This document shows, one piece after another, positions 51,715-61,029 of a stretch of DNA of 64,000 nucleotides. The notes beneath the pieces are model-generated. The model ran no database searches, had not been told where the DNA came from, and saw nothing but the letters and a program-made list of their open reading frames with translations. The DNA comes from Edaphobacter sp. (GTDB lineage Bacteria > Acidobacteriota > Terriglobia > Terriglobales > Acidobacteriaceae), in contig JAOAPB010000069.1 of NCBI GenBank assembly GCA_025462645.1, positions 1 through 64,000 of the forward strand, given 5' to 3'. The number at the start of each line of letters is the position of its first letter. The first letter of the stretch is position 1. The position numbers were made by a program, and so were the translations under genes.

Positions 51715-53286
51715 CTAAATGTTGTGTTTACTCATCTCACCTGCAAGATATTCTGAAGCGCGCATCGATAACGCAAGAATCGTCATGGTTGGGTTCTGCC
51801 ATCCTGCACTGGTAAAGCTTGCTCCATCTACGACGAACAGGTTCTTGTGGTCGTGGCTCTGGCACCACTTGTTTAACACACTGCGCTTCGGATCGTCGCC
51901 CATGCGGCAGGTTCCCACTTCGTGGATGCTGTAGCCTGGTGGATTAGGAACAATGTTCTTCGACAGCACCTCAAATCCTGCAGCTTCAGTCATCGCAGAG
52001 CCAACCTCCACTGCATCCTTTGCCATGTTGTATTCGTTTTCTGTGTATCTGGTCTCCACATGCAATACGGGAATACCCCAAGCATCTACTTTTTCTTTGT
52101 TGATCCGGACATGGTTCTCATATCGGCCCAGAACTTCGCCCATTATTGTCATGTGGAAGGAGCTGCCGTGGTATTCCTGCAGCTTCCGTTGCAACTCGGC
52201 GCCATAGGCGGCGAAGTTGCGCGGATTCACGGGACCGATACTGCTGGTAACATTCAACGCGTAGCCGCGCAGGAAGGCGTCGCTTTTTGTCGTGATGTTG
52301 CGGAAACGCGGAACGATTGCTCCTCCGCCCATCAGCTCCTTCGTTGCGTTACCATTGCGAGCCTCGGGAACGGAGCATGTCACGCCAGGGCCGTAGATCT
52401 GATCCATCAGATAGCGTCCTACCAGACCGCTTGAATTGCCAACTGTCGAGTTCAGCAGCAGTCGCGTGCTCTCCAGTGTTCCCGCGGCCAGAACCACCAC
52501 GCGGGCTTTGACATGCATCTCTCGCCGCGAGAGGCGATCGACAAAGTGGCAGCCATTCGGCTGACCCGTGTTTTTGTCTACCGTCAACTCGCGCACTACG
52601 GCATTAGCGATAGAGGTGAGCTTGCCTGTATTTTCTGCATCTGGCAGGAGAAGATTAACTGAGCTTGCCAGACCGTCACGACCCAGGGCGCGTCGTTGCT
52701 TGCAGACAGGAACGTTGAGAGAGCGGCCTGCTGCAATGAAGCGCTGCATCGACTCCGACCATGGGTCTTCGTCGAGAACGAAGTTGCCATCTGGCATCTG
52801 TGGCGGACCGTCCATCGCACCAGAGACCTGAAAGATGTCCTCCACACGCGAGTAGTATGGTGACAGGTCTGCGTGGCTAATCGGCCAGTCTTCCCCAAAA
52901 CCGTCGTGCGACTTACCCTTGAACTCGTAGTCGCTTAAACGGAAGGATTGTCTCGACCAGAAGAGGGACCTCCCGCCAAAGAGGCGTACGCGAACCCAGT
53001 TGTAGGGATTGGCTGCGTCAAAGGTGTACGGAACCTCTTGCTCATCGACCCAGACGTTTGCATTGAACTCGCTGGCCTGGAAGACATGCTCCAGGCGCCC
53101 GGGTGGCTTGAACCCACGGTATGGCAGCTCGTATGCGGGTTTGTGCTGCGCATTTCGAGCGACATTGGCCACTGGTCCGGCATTCAGCATCAGGCAATGG
53201 ATGCCACTCTCGGTCAAGACTTTTGCAGCCATTCCACCGGCGTGTCCCGACCCGATAATCAACACATCGAAGGTTTCGTTCATCAT
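51715..53286 (-). CDS. GMC-family FAD-dependent oxidoreductase
   Basis: The protein has about 523 residues (ATG 53286 or 53283). The N-terminus has the FAD-binding DVLIIGSGHAGGMAAKVL motif, a GMC substrate-domain segment ARVVVLAAGTLESTRLLLNS (about 260-280), and the C-terminal active site YSIHEVGTCRMGDD, with GWQNPTMTILALSM giving the catalytic His/Asn pair. The next upstream gene is a gluconate 2-dehydrogenase subunit 3-like partner, as in membrane-linked sugar dehydrogenases. It oxidises a sugar or alcohol group, probably in the periplasm as cargo of the Tat-exported partner, since it has no clear signal itself. Confidence 0.92.
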   Translation of the reverse strand: MMNETFDVLIIGSGHAGGMAAKVLTESGIHCLMLNAGPVANVARNAQHKPAYELPYRGFKPPGRLEHVFQASEFNANVWVDEQEVPYTFDAANPYNWVRVRLFGGRSLFWSRQSFRLSDYEFKGKSHDGFGEDWPISHADLSPYYSRVEDIFQVSGAMDGPPQMPDGNFVLDEDPWSESMQRFIAAGRSLNVPVCKQRRALGRDGLASSVNLLLPDAENTGKLTSIANAVVRELTVDKNTGQPNGCHFVDRLSRREMHVKARVVVLAAGTLESTRLLLNSTVGNSSGLVGRYLMDQIYGPGVTCSVPEARNGNATKELMGGGAIVPRFRNITTKSDAFLRGYALNVTSSIGPVNPRNFAAYGAELQRKLQEYHGSSFHMTIMGEVLGRYENHVRINKEKVDAWGIPVLHVETRYTENEYNMAKDAVEVGSAMTEAAGFEVLSKNIVPNPPGYSIHEVGTCRMGDDPKRSVLNKWCQSHDHKNLFVVDGASFTSAGWQNPTMTILALSMRASEYLAGEMSKHNI

Positions 53287-53309
53287 CAATCTCTGAAGTC
53301 CCCAAAGGT

Positions 53310-54023
53310 CTATCGCGGATAGGCGGGAATGGAGTGGGCCACCTTGGGGGCAGCAATGACGTGAGCTGGAATGCGCGTACAGTTTGAGTTTCGGGTGTAG
53401 ATGTCCGGTTCAATTGGAGACCAGTATAGACCCGCCGCAGTTGACGCCTGTGCTTCAGATGATGGGACGTCGCTCCATGCTTTTGAGTTCACGGTGGCCA
53501 TGCGAATATCATCGTGAGCGATATTGACGAAGTCCGCGTGCGGTTCTGTGGGCGGATGGTCGCTCATCCATGTGCGCAACCACGGCTTCAGTATGGCGTC
53601 GGCCTGCATGTCATCAAGCTTGGCAAACGACTTTTTATATCTCTTCTGCGACTCTGAATCCAGCCAGTTCAAACCGCCGGTATACACCTTCTTGCGGGCA
53701 GCTGGTGAACTGCCAATGAGAAAGTCAAGGAAGAGGTGGGTCTCGGCCTGCAGTGCTCCCGGCTTATTTCCGATGGGAGGCAGAAGTACATCGCAGAGCC
53801 GAGCGAGGACTGCCATCTGCACCGGCGTGAAGAAGCGTTGCTCCGTCTCAGCAATCCCCTCAGACACTTCGGTATGCGGTAGTGGTGTTTTAGGGTTCAA
53901 CCCTAATGTCCATGGCACAGGCGCGGGAGGCGGCGGGGCAGGATTGGCAGCCTGCTGCGACAGCAACAATCTCGGTGCAAAGCTGACCGACACAACAGCT
54001 CGGACGAAGTCACGACGCAACAT
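53310..54023 (-). CDS. Gluconate 2-dehydrogenase subunit 3 family protein
   Basis: The 237-residue protein has a Tat-like start (MLRRDFVRAVVSVSFAP). A helical core follows with FTPVQMAVLARLCDVLLPP near 66-85 and ETHLFLDFLIGSS, the pattern of subunit 3 proteins that export and stabilise the GMC subunit. The tail is less conserved. It precedes the GMC gene by 23 bp. The proline-rich linker (30-40) is a normal feature of such subunits. Confidence 0.9.
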   Translation of the reverse strand: MLRRDFVRAVVSVSFAPRLLLSQQAANPAPPPPAPVPWTLGLNPKTPLPHTEVSEGIAETEQRFFTPVQMAVLARLCDVLLPPIGNKPGALQAETHLFLDFLIGSSPAARKKVYTGGLNWLDSESQKRYKKSFAKLDDMQADAILKPWLRTWMSDHPPTEPHADFVNIAHDDIRMATVNSKAWSDVPSSEAQASTAAGLYWSPIEPDIYTRNSNCTRIPAHVIAAPKVAHSIPAYPR

Positions 54024-54406
54024 GTGTATGCTCCTCTGTTCGACTAAACGCTACACCTAATCCGTTCTGTCGTCCATCGCAGTCTCAGGGCAAATTCGTT
54101 CCAGTACGTTTGCCTGAAAATCGATTGCACACCCACATTGGTTTCATCTGTTCTCGCAAAAATTAGACCAACATCTATCATCTAAGTCACAATCGTTCGT
54201 ATCCACAGAGTGAACGTTTTGCAGCAATGAAGGTGGTCCGATGGGAGGAGCGTGTCACTTCACGATACTCGCATCCGGAAAAGAATCGGGTTGATGCATC
54301 AGGTCGTCCCTTATCAGTCGGCTTCACATCAGGTACCGCAGCCAGTGAATACTTTGCAGCGTGATAACAGTGGCGGCTGCGTATATGCATAACCGCCACG
54401 AAAAAA
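54024..54406. other. Gene-free spacer with a stable hairpin
   Basis: These 383 bp hold no credible gene. GTGGCGG (54370-54376) pairs with CCGCCAC (54393-54399) around a 16-nt loop near the htpG stop. The T-run lies before, not after, the stem on the - strand, so it is not a classical terminator. Confidence 0.4.
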
Positions 54407-56272
54407 CTAAATGGAAAGATTCAAGACGCGATTGAGGCGTTGAACAAAGGCAGCAGGATCTTGAATCGTTACGCCTTCCATAAGAAGAGCCTGATCAAAA
54501 AGCAACCAGGCAGCATCCTGCGCGACGCCGTCATCTGAACGTGCAAGTAGTTTTTGGACGATCTCATGATTAGGATTAATCTCGAGCGTTGGCTTAATCA
54601 CAGGAAGATCTTTTTGACCCATGGCACGCATCATCTGCTGCATTTGAATAGATGGCTCCTCTTCATCAGAGACGATGCATGAAGGACTATCGGCGAGGCG
54701 CACCGAAGCTCGTACATCTTTCACGCGGTCTCCAAGCGTGTTCTTCAATTTGTCAAGGAGTGGCTTGAGGCTTTCGGCTTTGTCGGGCTCGTCCTCGCTA
54801 TTCAGGTCCTCACTGGTGGAAGCTTTGTTTATGGCCTTTAGATCAATATCACCGTATTTGTCGATGCCAGAGAATATGACCTCGTCGAAGTCATCATCGA
54901 GGATGAGAACTTCAAGATCCTTTTTCTTGTAGATCTCAAGGAGAGGTGAGGTACGCAGTAGGGATTCTGCACCGCCAGTGATGTAATAGATACTTTTCTG
55001 CTCTCCCTTCATGCGTGACTTTACATCAGCAAGGCTGGTAAGGCCTTCGACTTTGGTGGATTTGAAACGGACCAAGTCCAGCAGCGTTTCGCGATTCGCG
55101 TGGTCGCTGTAGAGACCTTCTTTTAGCGGACGGTTATACTCTGCGATGAACTTCAGGTACTCGTCAGACTGATTAGTCGCAATATTCTTCAGCTCGGAGA
55201 GGATTTTCTTTACGCTGGCCATGCGGATACTGGTGAGTACGCGATTCTGCTGCAGAATTTCACGACTGACGTTGAGAGGAAGATCTTCGCTGTCGATGAT
55301 GCCGCGGATAAAGCGCAGGTATTGCGGCAGAAGCTCCCTGGCATCATCCATGATGAAGACGCGTTTCACATAGAGCTTTACACCCACCTTATATTCGGCC
55401 TGGTAGAGATCGAGCGGAGCTTTGGAAGGCACGTAAAAGAGCGTCGTGTACTCAAGGCTTCCTTCGGCCTTGGTATGGAACCAGAAGAGAGGATCTTCCC
55501 AGCTCCCCGCGACCGACTTGTAGAGCTCTTTGTAGTCCTCATCCTTCAGTTCACCCTTCGGACGCCGCCAAAGCGCGCTCGCGACATTGACCTGTTCGGT
55601 AGTACGGATCTTATCCGACTTCTTTTCGGCTTCGTTCCATTGACTTTTGTCGTAGGTCAGAAAGATCGGAAACGCAATGTGGTTCGAGTACTTCTTGACG
55701 ATCTCCTGCAGGCGCCAGCTATTGGCGTACTGCTCACCCTCTTCATTGAAGTGAATGAGCAGGGTAGTGCCCGCGACGGATCGCTCCGCAGGTTCGATGT
55801 CAAAGCCAGTCTTGCCATCGCTCACCCAACGCCAGGTTTGCTCTTGCCCAGCCTTGCGGGAGACAACTTCGACTTGGTCGGCAACCATGAAAACGCTATA
55901 AAATCCGACACCAAACTGGCCGATGAGGTTTGAGTCCTTCTTGGCGTCCCCGGAAAGCTGAGAGAGAAAGCTTTTGGTGCCGGAACGAGCGATGGTGCCA
56001 AGGTGAGAAGTCAAATCCTCCTCATTCATGCCGATGCCCGTGTCGCTGATAGTGAGGGTCTTGTTCTCCTCATCGAGTTCCAGATCAATGCGAGGATTAA
56101 AAGGAAGCGCTTTGTAGGCTTCATCCGTAAGCGTCAAGTGACGAAGCTTATCAAGCGCGTCAGAGGAGTTCGAAACGAGCTCGCGCAGGAAGATCTCAGG
56201 ATGAGAATAGAGAGAGTGGATGATTAGTTGCAACAGCTGACTGACTTCAGTCTGAAATTCACGTTTAGACAT
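54407..56272 (-). CDS. htpG: Molecular chaperone HtpG (Hsp90)
   Basis: The 621-residue protein is a full-length bacterial Hsp90. The N-terminal GHKL ATPase has LRELVSNSSDALDKLRHL (Glu/Asn catalytic box), ISDTGIGMNEEDL and GQFGVGFYSVFMVAD. The middle domain has NVSREILQQNRVL, with the key Arg, and the C-terminal dimerisation part ends LNRVLNLSI. It folds and protects client proteins in the cytoplasm using ATP. It is monocistronic. No clear heat-shock promoter is visible upstream. Confidence 0.97.
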   Translation of the reverse strand: MSKREFQTEVSQLLQLIIHSLYSHPEIFLRELVSNSSDALDKLRHLTLTDEAYKALPFNPRIDLELDEENKTLTISDTGIGMNEEDLTSHLGTIARSGTKSFLSQLSGDAKKDSNLIGQFGVGFYSVFMVADQVEVVSRKAGQEQTWRWVSDGKTGFDIEPAERSVAGTTLLIHFNEEGEQYANSWRLQEIVKKYSNHIAFPIFLTYDKSQWNEAEKKSDKIRTTEQVNVASALWRRPKGELKDEDYKELYKSVAGSWEDPLFWFHTKAEGSLEYTTLFYVPSKAPLDLYQAEYKVGVKLYVKRVFIMDDARELLPQYLRFIRGIIDSEDLPLNVSREILQQNRVLTSIRMASVKKILSELKNIATNQSDEYLKFIAEYNRPLKEGLYSDHANRETLLDLVRFKSTKVEGLTSLADVKSRMKGEQKSIYYITGGAESLLRTSPLLEIYKKKDLEVLILDDDFDEVIFSGIDKYGDIDLKAINKASTSEDLNSEDEPDKAESLKPLLDKLKNTLGDRVKDVRASVRLADSPSCIVSDEEEPSIQMQQMMRAMGQKDLPVIKPTLEINPNHEIVQKLLARSDDGVAQDAAWLLFDQALLMEGVTIQDPAAFVQRLNRVLNLSI

Positions 56273-56732
56273 AGAACTCTATTATCAACAAAAGCACATG
56301 TAAAAACGAGAGTTTCGACTTTTGTGTATTGCTCCCCCGATGAATCGCTGGAGGCAGTGACGCTGTAGGCAGTGACAGAGAGGCCTCATCAGACACGCTA
56401 AGATAATCCGCGCAACGGATGAACGACGAGGAAGCTGCGATCGTAGATGCTGCTCTGATAGGAAGGGTTCACAGAGATGGAAACCATTATATTTCAGCGC
56501 CTTTGCGGACCTACACCAACTCTGATCTCGACAAAGGTCGCCACGTTTCCAACGGCGGTCACGAACAGGAGAAGGAGCAGAGTGGATGGAGCGGAAAGGA
56601 AGTAAATTTCACTCTATTACACCTGTTAGGACAAGACGTCTGAAATAATCGGACAAACAGCTATCTTTAGAATCCGTGCAGATTTGGTTTCATACAACAC
56701 AGGTGTTGCAGCAACAATATACAGCAAGCTTC
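56273..56732. other. Gene-free spacer upstream of the cytochrome c gene
   Basis: About 460 bp with no convincing gene. A short frame at 56,419-56,643 lacks family features and is rejected. The TTTCG module begins at 56,733. No other signal is evident. Confidence 0.45.
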
Positions 56733-56783
56733 GTTTCGTACCATTTCGCTTGTCGAGAGGGCGCTCCATTGCTCAACTACAAT
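56733..56783 (+). promoter_or_regulatory. TTTCG promoter module, site B (cytochrome c/HhH gene)
   Basis: GTTTCGTACCATTTCGCTTG (56733-56752) is followed by exactly 25 nt ending TTGCTCAAC and then TACAAT (56778-56783), a good -10. The gene start at 56,837 is 53 nt downstream. It has the same geometry as sites A, C and D. Confidence 0.78.
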
Positions 56784-56836
56784 GAGTATCCAGTCTCCGC
56801 GGATCGAAATAAATGGGTTTAGGTTGGAGAATTTTT

Positions 56837-57334
56837 ATGCTCAAAATATTCACGCTGGCGGTCTTTGTAGTTCCGGTGTTATGCAGCGCGCAGAATAGCA
56901 CGCCAATGCCGGACGGCCCGGGCAAGGCGATCGTTCAGAAATCATGTGTTGGATGCCATAGTTTGAAGGTGGTCACTTCGAAGCAGGCTACGCATGATGA
57001 ATGGGCATCTCTAGTAGACCAGATGGTATCCAAGGGTGCTGATGTTTCAGATGATAATTTGGAGGCGGTCGTACAGTATCTGGCTGCTCACTACGGTCCG
57101 ACAAAGGACCAGAAGACAGAACAGGTTAAGCCGAGCAAGCCCGCTCCAGTGAATGTGAACACCGCAAGTGCACAGGATTTGGAGCGCGAGCTTGCACTGT
57201 CGGATAAAGAGGCCGAATCGGTGGTACGATACCGTGAGCAAAATGGCAAGTTCAAGAGTTGGCAAGAGGTGGCTGCGGTACCGGGTGTACCTTCGGCTAA
57301 GATTGAGGAGCAGCGGGATCGGCTTGCATTTTGA
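56837..57334 (+). CDS. Cytochrome c with C-terminal helix-hairpin-helix domain
   Basis: ATG 56837 is preferred over 56,813 because GGAGAA lies about 6 nt upstream and a signal peptide starts there. The 165-residue product has a haem motif CVGCH (37-41) in a class I cytochrome-like N-terminal half. From about 100 a ComEA-type helix-hairpin-helix follows (VNVNTASAQDLERELALSD, ending with a SAKIEEQRDRLAF helix). A Met ligand is less clear. It probably serves as a periplasmic electron carrier; the HhH may bind nucleic acid or a partner protein. It has its own TTTCG promoter module. Confidence 0.88.
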   Translation: MLKIFTLAVFVVPVLCSAQNSTPMPDGPGKAIVQKSCVGCHSLKVVTSKQATHDEWASLVDQMVSKGADVSDDNLEAVVQYLAAHYGPTKDQKTEQVKPSKPAPVNVNTASAQDLERELALSDKEAESVVRYREQNGKFKSWQEVAAVPGVPSAKIEEQRDRLAF

Positions 57335-57466
57335 TTGAGGCGCAGTTGTACCATTTGGATGTCACGCTGAAATCCTGTAGCCAGGTGTGTCGATCACCCT
57401 TGGAACAGGTTTGATCCACTCTTGTTAACACCGCGCTCAGAGTCAGGTCTCCCCCACTCTGAGGAG

Positions 57467-58432
57467 CTAATACTCTCCGGTCACTATATTCAAGAGAGCT
57501 TCCCCGCGAGCATAGCGCTCTACCTGTTGGCTGGCAAATCTAAAAGCACGCTTCATGAACATCGGGCTATCCGTGGCGACATGCGGGGTAATGAGAAGGT
57601 TGGAAGCCTTCCATAGCGGATGGTTTATTGGGAGTGGTTCGGGATCGGTAACGTCGATTGCGGCGCGAATTCTTTTTTCGACCAAGGCCTGAAGCAGCGC
57701 ATCGGTATCGACAACGGGGCCGCGACCGGCATTGACCAGGAGGGCTCCGGGTTTCATCTTCGCGAGACGACGCGTATCGATAAGATGCCGAGTCTCGGAG
57801 GTGAGGGGGGTGATGAGGACGATGATGTCGGCTTGCGGAAGCAGGTCATCGAGCCTTTCGACTGACTCAACCCCTTCGCGTGCCGAGCGGGCGATGCGAA
57901 GGAACTTTGGACAAAAAGGTGTGAGGCGAGCTTCGATCGCCTTACCGATGGAGCCGTAGCCAACGATGAGAATAGTCTTGTCTGCGATCTCGTCGAGGAG
58001 CACTGGAGCATTAAGATCAGGAGTTGCACCTGGCGAAAGGAGGTAGATTTGCTCAGCTTTGTCTTTTGCAGACCAATCCCCCCGCTGTTGAAGCTCAACG
58101 TAGAACGGCAGGTTTTTCTGCATGGCGAGAATTGCGGTAACAGCCCATTCGGCGGTAGGTATATCGTGTACTCCGCGGGCATCGCAGAGGGTGACGCCGG
58201 GGGGCAGGAGGGTGAGCAACGAGTCCACCCCGGCCCAGAGGGCTTGAACGGCCCGTACGCCTTTCAGGCGCGGCCACTGGAGACGGCCAGTCTCGGAGGA
58301 AAGAGCTGAAATCCAAAAATCAATTTCAATATCATCCTGCGGATTGGCAGGGATGCGTACCAGCTCTACTTCCTTAGTGAAGCCACGCAGCAGCGACTCA
58401 TCGATGGATTCTTCTATGCCTACTCGAACCAT
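57467..58432 (-). CDS. D-isomer-specific 2-hydroxyacid dehydrogenase
   Basis: I use the ATG at 58,432 (MVRVGIEES) because GGAG lies 9 nt upstream; earlier in-frame starts exist. The 321-residue enzyme has the GYGSIGKAIEARL Rossmann motif near 150, with catalytic Arg in LVNAGRGPVVD, Glu in DVTDPEPLP and His in LLITPHVATDSP. It reduces or oxidises 2-keto or 2-hydroxy acids with NAD(P). It starts 50 bp after the permease stop on the same strand and may be part of its operon. Confidence 0.92.
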   Translation of the reverse strand: MVRVGIEESIDESLLRGFTKEVELVRIPANPQDDIEIDFWISALSSETGRLQWPRLKGVRAVQALWAGVDSLLTLLPPGVTLCDARGVHDIPTAEWAVTAILAMQKNLPFYVELQQRGDWSAKDKAEQIYLLSPGATPDLNAPVLLDEIADKTILIVGYGSIGKAIEARLTPFCPKFLRIARSAREGVESVERLDDLLPQADIIVLITPLTSETRHLIDTRRLAKMKPGALLVNAGRGPVVDTDALLQALVEKRIRAAIDVTDPEPLPINHPLWKASNLLITPHVATDSPMFMKRAFRFASQQVERYARGEALLNIVTGEY

Positions 58433-58483
58433 TTCCATCTTCTCCAACATACTTGTGATGCAGCTAATGGATATAAAAAGTGA

Positions 58484-60001
58484 TCAGACTAGTGTCGCTG
58501 CGCGTTTCCTCTCGCGCTGTGTTCGATATTTGAAGAGGAAATAGACGGGAACCCCGATGAGGACAATGAGAACTCCGGGGATGGTCGTCGTGGGACGATA
58601 GATAAAGAGGATGACAAGGATGACGGTGGCGGCAATGATGTAGAGGGCGGGGACGAAGGGATAGCCAAAGGCGCGATAGGGACGCTCTGCTTTGGGCTGA
58701 AGTCTTCGCAGACGGAAGATGCCGGCGATAGTAAGGATGTAGAAGATGAGCGCCGCTGAAACAACGTAGTCCAGAAGATTGCTATAAAGATTGCCGTAGG
58801 TATTCGTTGCAGGTTGATACGTGCGGACGAGTACAAGGACTGCGGTCCACATGCCCTGCATGATAAGGGCGGCGCTTGGCACATTGGAGCGGTTGAGGAT
58901 AGAGGCTTTTTTGAAGAAGAGGCCGTCAAGGGACATGGCGTAATAGGCACGAGCCCCGGAGAGGATCATGCCGTTCATGCATCCGAAGGCTGAGACCATG
59001 ATGGCTATAGCGATAAGAGTGGGGCCAAGGCCGGGAAAGATCGCCTGGAGTACCATGGCCGCGACTCGGTCGGACGGAGCGTGTTGAATCTCGCTGAAGG
59101 GTAGGACAACTGTGTAGGCGAAGTTCGCGCCCATGTAGAGAACCATGACAATGATGGTGCCAAGGGCGAGCGAGAGCGGTACGTTGCGACTGGGATTGCG
59201 TACTTCGCCAGCACTGAAGGTGATGTTGTTCCATGCATCGGCAGCGAAGAGCGAGCCAATCTGCGCGGTGCAGAGCGCGATCAGCATGCCAAAGCCGGTG
59301 ACTGGGGAGATGCCGGGGGCAGGAAGGGTAAAGCCTCGAGGTGTCCAGGCGTGGCCGAAGTTAGAGGATACAACAGAGGCCTTCCAGCCAATCAGCAGGC
59401 CAATTAGAATGACGCCGATCAAGGAACCGATCTTCATAGTTGTGAAGACGTTCTGAACACCTTTGCCATATTTGAGGCCGCTGGTGTTTGTCCAGGTAAG
59501 GAATGCGATGAGCAGCAATGAGACAAGCTGGGCCGTAGAGAGGGAGATGGCGTAGGTGGGAAGAATGTGAATGGGTGGAACGATGTACCTGACCTCCGTG
59601 ATCTGGGGGCACAGAACACCGAGGTACCGAGCGAAGCCCACGGAAGAGGCGGCGATGGTCCCCGTCTGGATGACGAGAAAGAGTGTCCAACCATAGAGAA
59701 ACCCCCAGAGCGGAGAGAAAGCTTCGCGAAGATAGACATACTGACCGCCAGCGTGAGGCATCATTGCGGCAAGTTCGCCGTAGGAGAGCGCTGCGGTCAT
59801 CGTCAGAATACCGGCAATGAGCCAGGCGACCATTAGCCAACCGGCACTCCCCACCTCGCGCGCCATCTCGGCAGCAACAATGAATATTCCGGAACCAATC
59901 ATCGAGCCAGCAACAATCATTGTCGAGTCGAAAAGGCCCAGGCTGCGGTTCAGCTTGCGATGCGTTTCTTCAGACTGGGATTGGATCACTGGTTGTTTCA
60001 C
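58484..60001 (-). CDS. APC-family amino-acid permease
   Basis: The 505-residue membrane protein has 12 helices. The first helix carries the APC signature SMIGSGIFIVAAEMAREVG, then GELAAMMPHAGGQYVYLREAFSP in the second and third. Such permeases move amino acids or polyamines with protons or by exchange. The substrate is unknown. It sits between the alpha/beta hydrolase (upstream, 216 bp) and the hydroxyacid dehydrogenase, all on the - strand. Confidence 0.92.
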   Translation of the reverse strand: MKQPVIQSQSEETHRKLNRSLGLFDSTMIVAGSMIGSGIFIVAAEMAREVGSAGWLMVAWLIAGILTMTAALSYGELAAMMPHAGGQYVYLREAFSPLWGFLYGWTLFLVIQTGTIAASSVGFARYLGVLCPQITEVRYIVPPIHILPTYAISLSTAQLVSLLLIAFLTWTNTSGLKYGKGVQNVFTTMKIGSLIGVILIGLLIGWKASVVSSNFGHAWTPRGFTLPAPGISPVTGFGMLIALCTAQIGSLFAADAWNNITFSAGEVRNPSRNVPLSLALGTIIVMVLYMGANFAYTVVLPFSEIQHAPSDRVAAMVLQAIFPGLGPTLIAIAIMVSAFGCMNGMILSGARAYYAMSLDGLFFKKASILNRSNVPSAALIMQGMWTAVLVLVRTYQPATNTYGNLYSNLLDYVVSAALIFYILTIAGIFRLRRLQPKAERPYRAFGYPFVPALYIIAATVILVILFIYRPTTTIPGVLIVLIGVPVYFLFKYRTQRERKRAATLV

Positions 60002-60217
60002 GCTCTCTTTATAGTTTTTAACTTTCCCCCAAAAACCTCTACCCGGCGCAACTTATAGCTTGGTCGTTTTCGAAGTCCCGTGTGCTTGTTTGTATATATG
60101 CGAACCGGCCTTCAAGTGAACTAAGTCTGTGAGTTTCTGTTCAGCCTGGAAAAATGGAGTGAAGAACGGTCAATAAATTGTTTGTACTAGTCAGCCGATC
60201 AACCGGCTAATGTTGGC

Positions 60218-61009
60218 TTACTGCAGATATAGGGAAGTATTGGCACCGGAAGAAACGTTATCGCCGTGAGCTAAGAAAGAAAAGGCGATCTGGTTAAACT
60301 CTTCAGAGTATTTGATATGGATGTTGTGCTTTCCTTCCGGAAAGGTGTGGAGCTGGGATTTAGCGATACCCCGATGAATAGCCGCAGGGTGCAGCGACGG
60401 AACCAATGGATCTTTTTCTCCATGAAGTATGAGGGTCGGGCATTGCACGAGATGAAGGCGCGACTGATAGATATCGCCACCAGAGCTGTAAAGCTCTTCT
60501 AGTCCGGTGATATATCTCTCCCAAAGGCCGTCGAGCGCGTCGCCGTATGTGTGTCGCATACCTTCGACAGCTCGCGGGGACCAGGACGAGATAGATCGAA
60601 TAGCCTGAAATGCAGTGAGTTCCTCATGGGTAAGAAAGGAATTTCCACCCCAAAGGATGAGACGCTTGACGCATGATGGTTGCTGGGCGGCCATAAGGAC
60701 GGCAATGTTCGCACCATCGCTCCAGCCCATGATAGCGAAGCTCTCATGACCTAGAGCAGACATAAGGGCAAGCATATCTTCGGCGTCCCTTTGGTAAAAG
60801 CCAAGAGGATAGTTGCGCTCAGGAGGACGCGATCGTCCATAGCCTCGAGGATCGGGGGCGATGACTTGGCAGCACTGTCCGAACCACGGAATTTGATAAT
60901 GAAAGTCGCTTTCACCTGTACCAAGGGCGCCGGGCAGAAGAAGAAGTGGCTCTCCCGCACCACAACTCTCGTAATACATGGTGATCTCCGGGAGTTTGAT
61001 CTTTGGCAT
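60218..61009 (-). CDS. Alpha/beta hydrolase (valacyclovir-hydrolase-like)
   Basis: The 263-residue cytoplasmic protein has an oxyanion-hole start LLLLPGALGTGESDF. The nucleophile elbow is GWSDGA near 113-118 (Ser in GxSxG-like form), the acid GEKDPLV near 205, and the catalytic His in EGKHNIHIKY near 235. The layout resembles BphL/valacyclovir hydrolases. Its substrate is an ester or amide of unknown kind. Just 20 bp separate it from the BKACE gene, so it is in the site C operon. Confidence 0.9.
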   Translation of the reverse strand: MPKIKLPEITMYYESCGAGEPLLLLPGALGTGESDFHYQIPWFGQCCQVIAPDPRGYGRSRPPERNYPLGFYQRDAEDMLALMSALGHESFAIMGWSDGANIAVLMAAQQPSCVKRLILWGGNSFLTHEELTAFQAIRSISSWSPRAVEGMRHTYGDALDGLWERYITGLEELYSSGGDIYQSRLHLVQCPTLILHGEKDPLVPSLHPAAIHRGIAKSQLHTFPEGKHNIHIKYSEEFNQIAFSFLAHGDNVSSGANTSLYLQ

Positions 61010-61029
61010 AAGACATCCTGGCTCTGCTA

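Noticed and set aside
54370-54399. Hairpin after htpG as a terminator
   Set aside because: The T-run precedes the stem on the - strand, the reverse of a normal terminator.
56419-56643. 74-codon + strand frame upstream of the cytochrome c gene
   Set aside because: It has no ribosome site of note, no hydrophobic core and no family-like segments.
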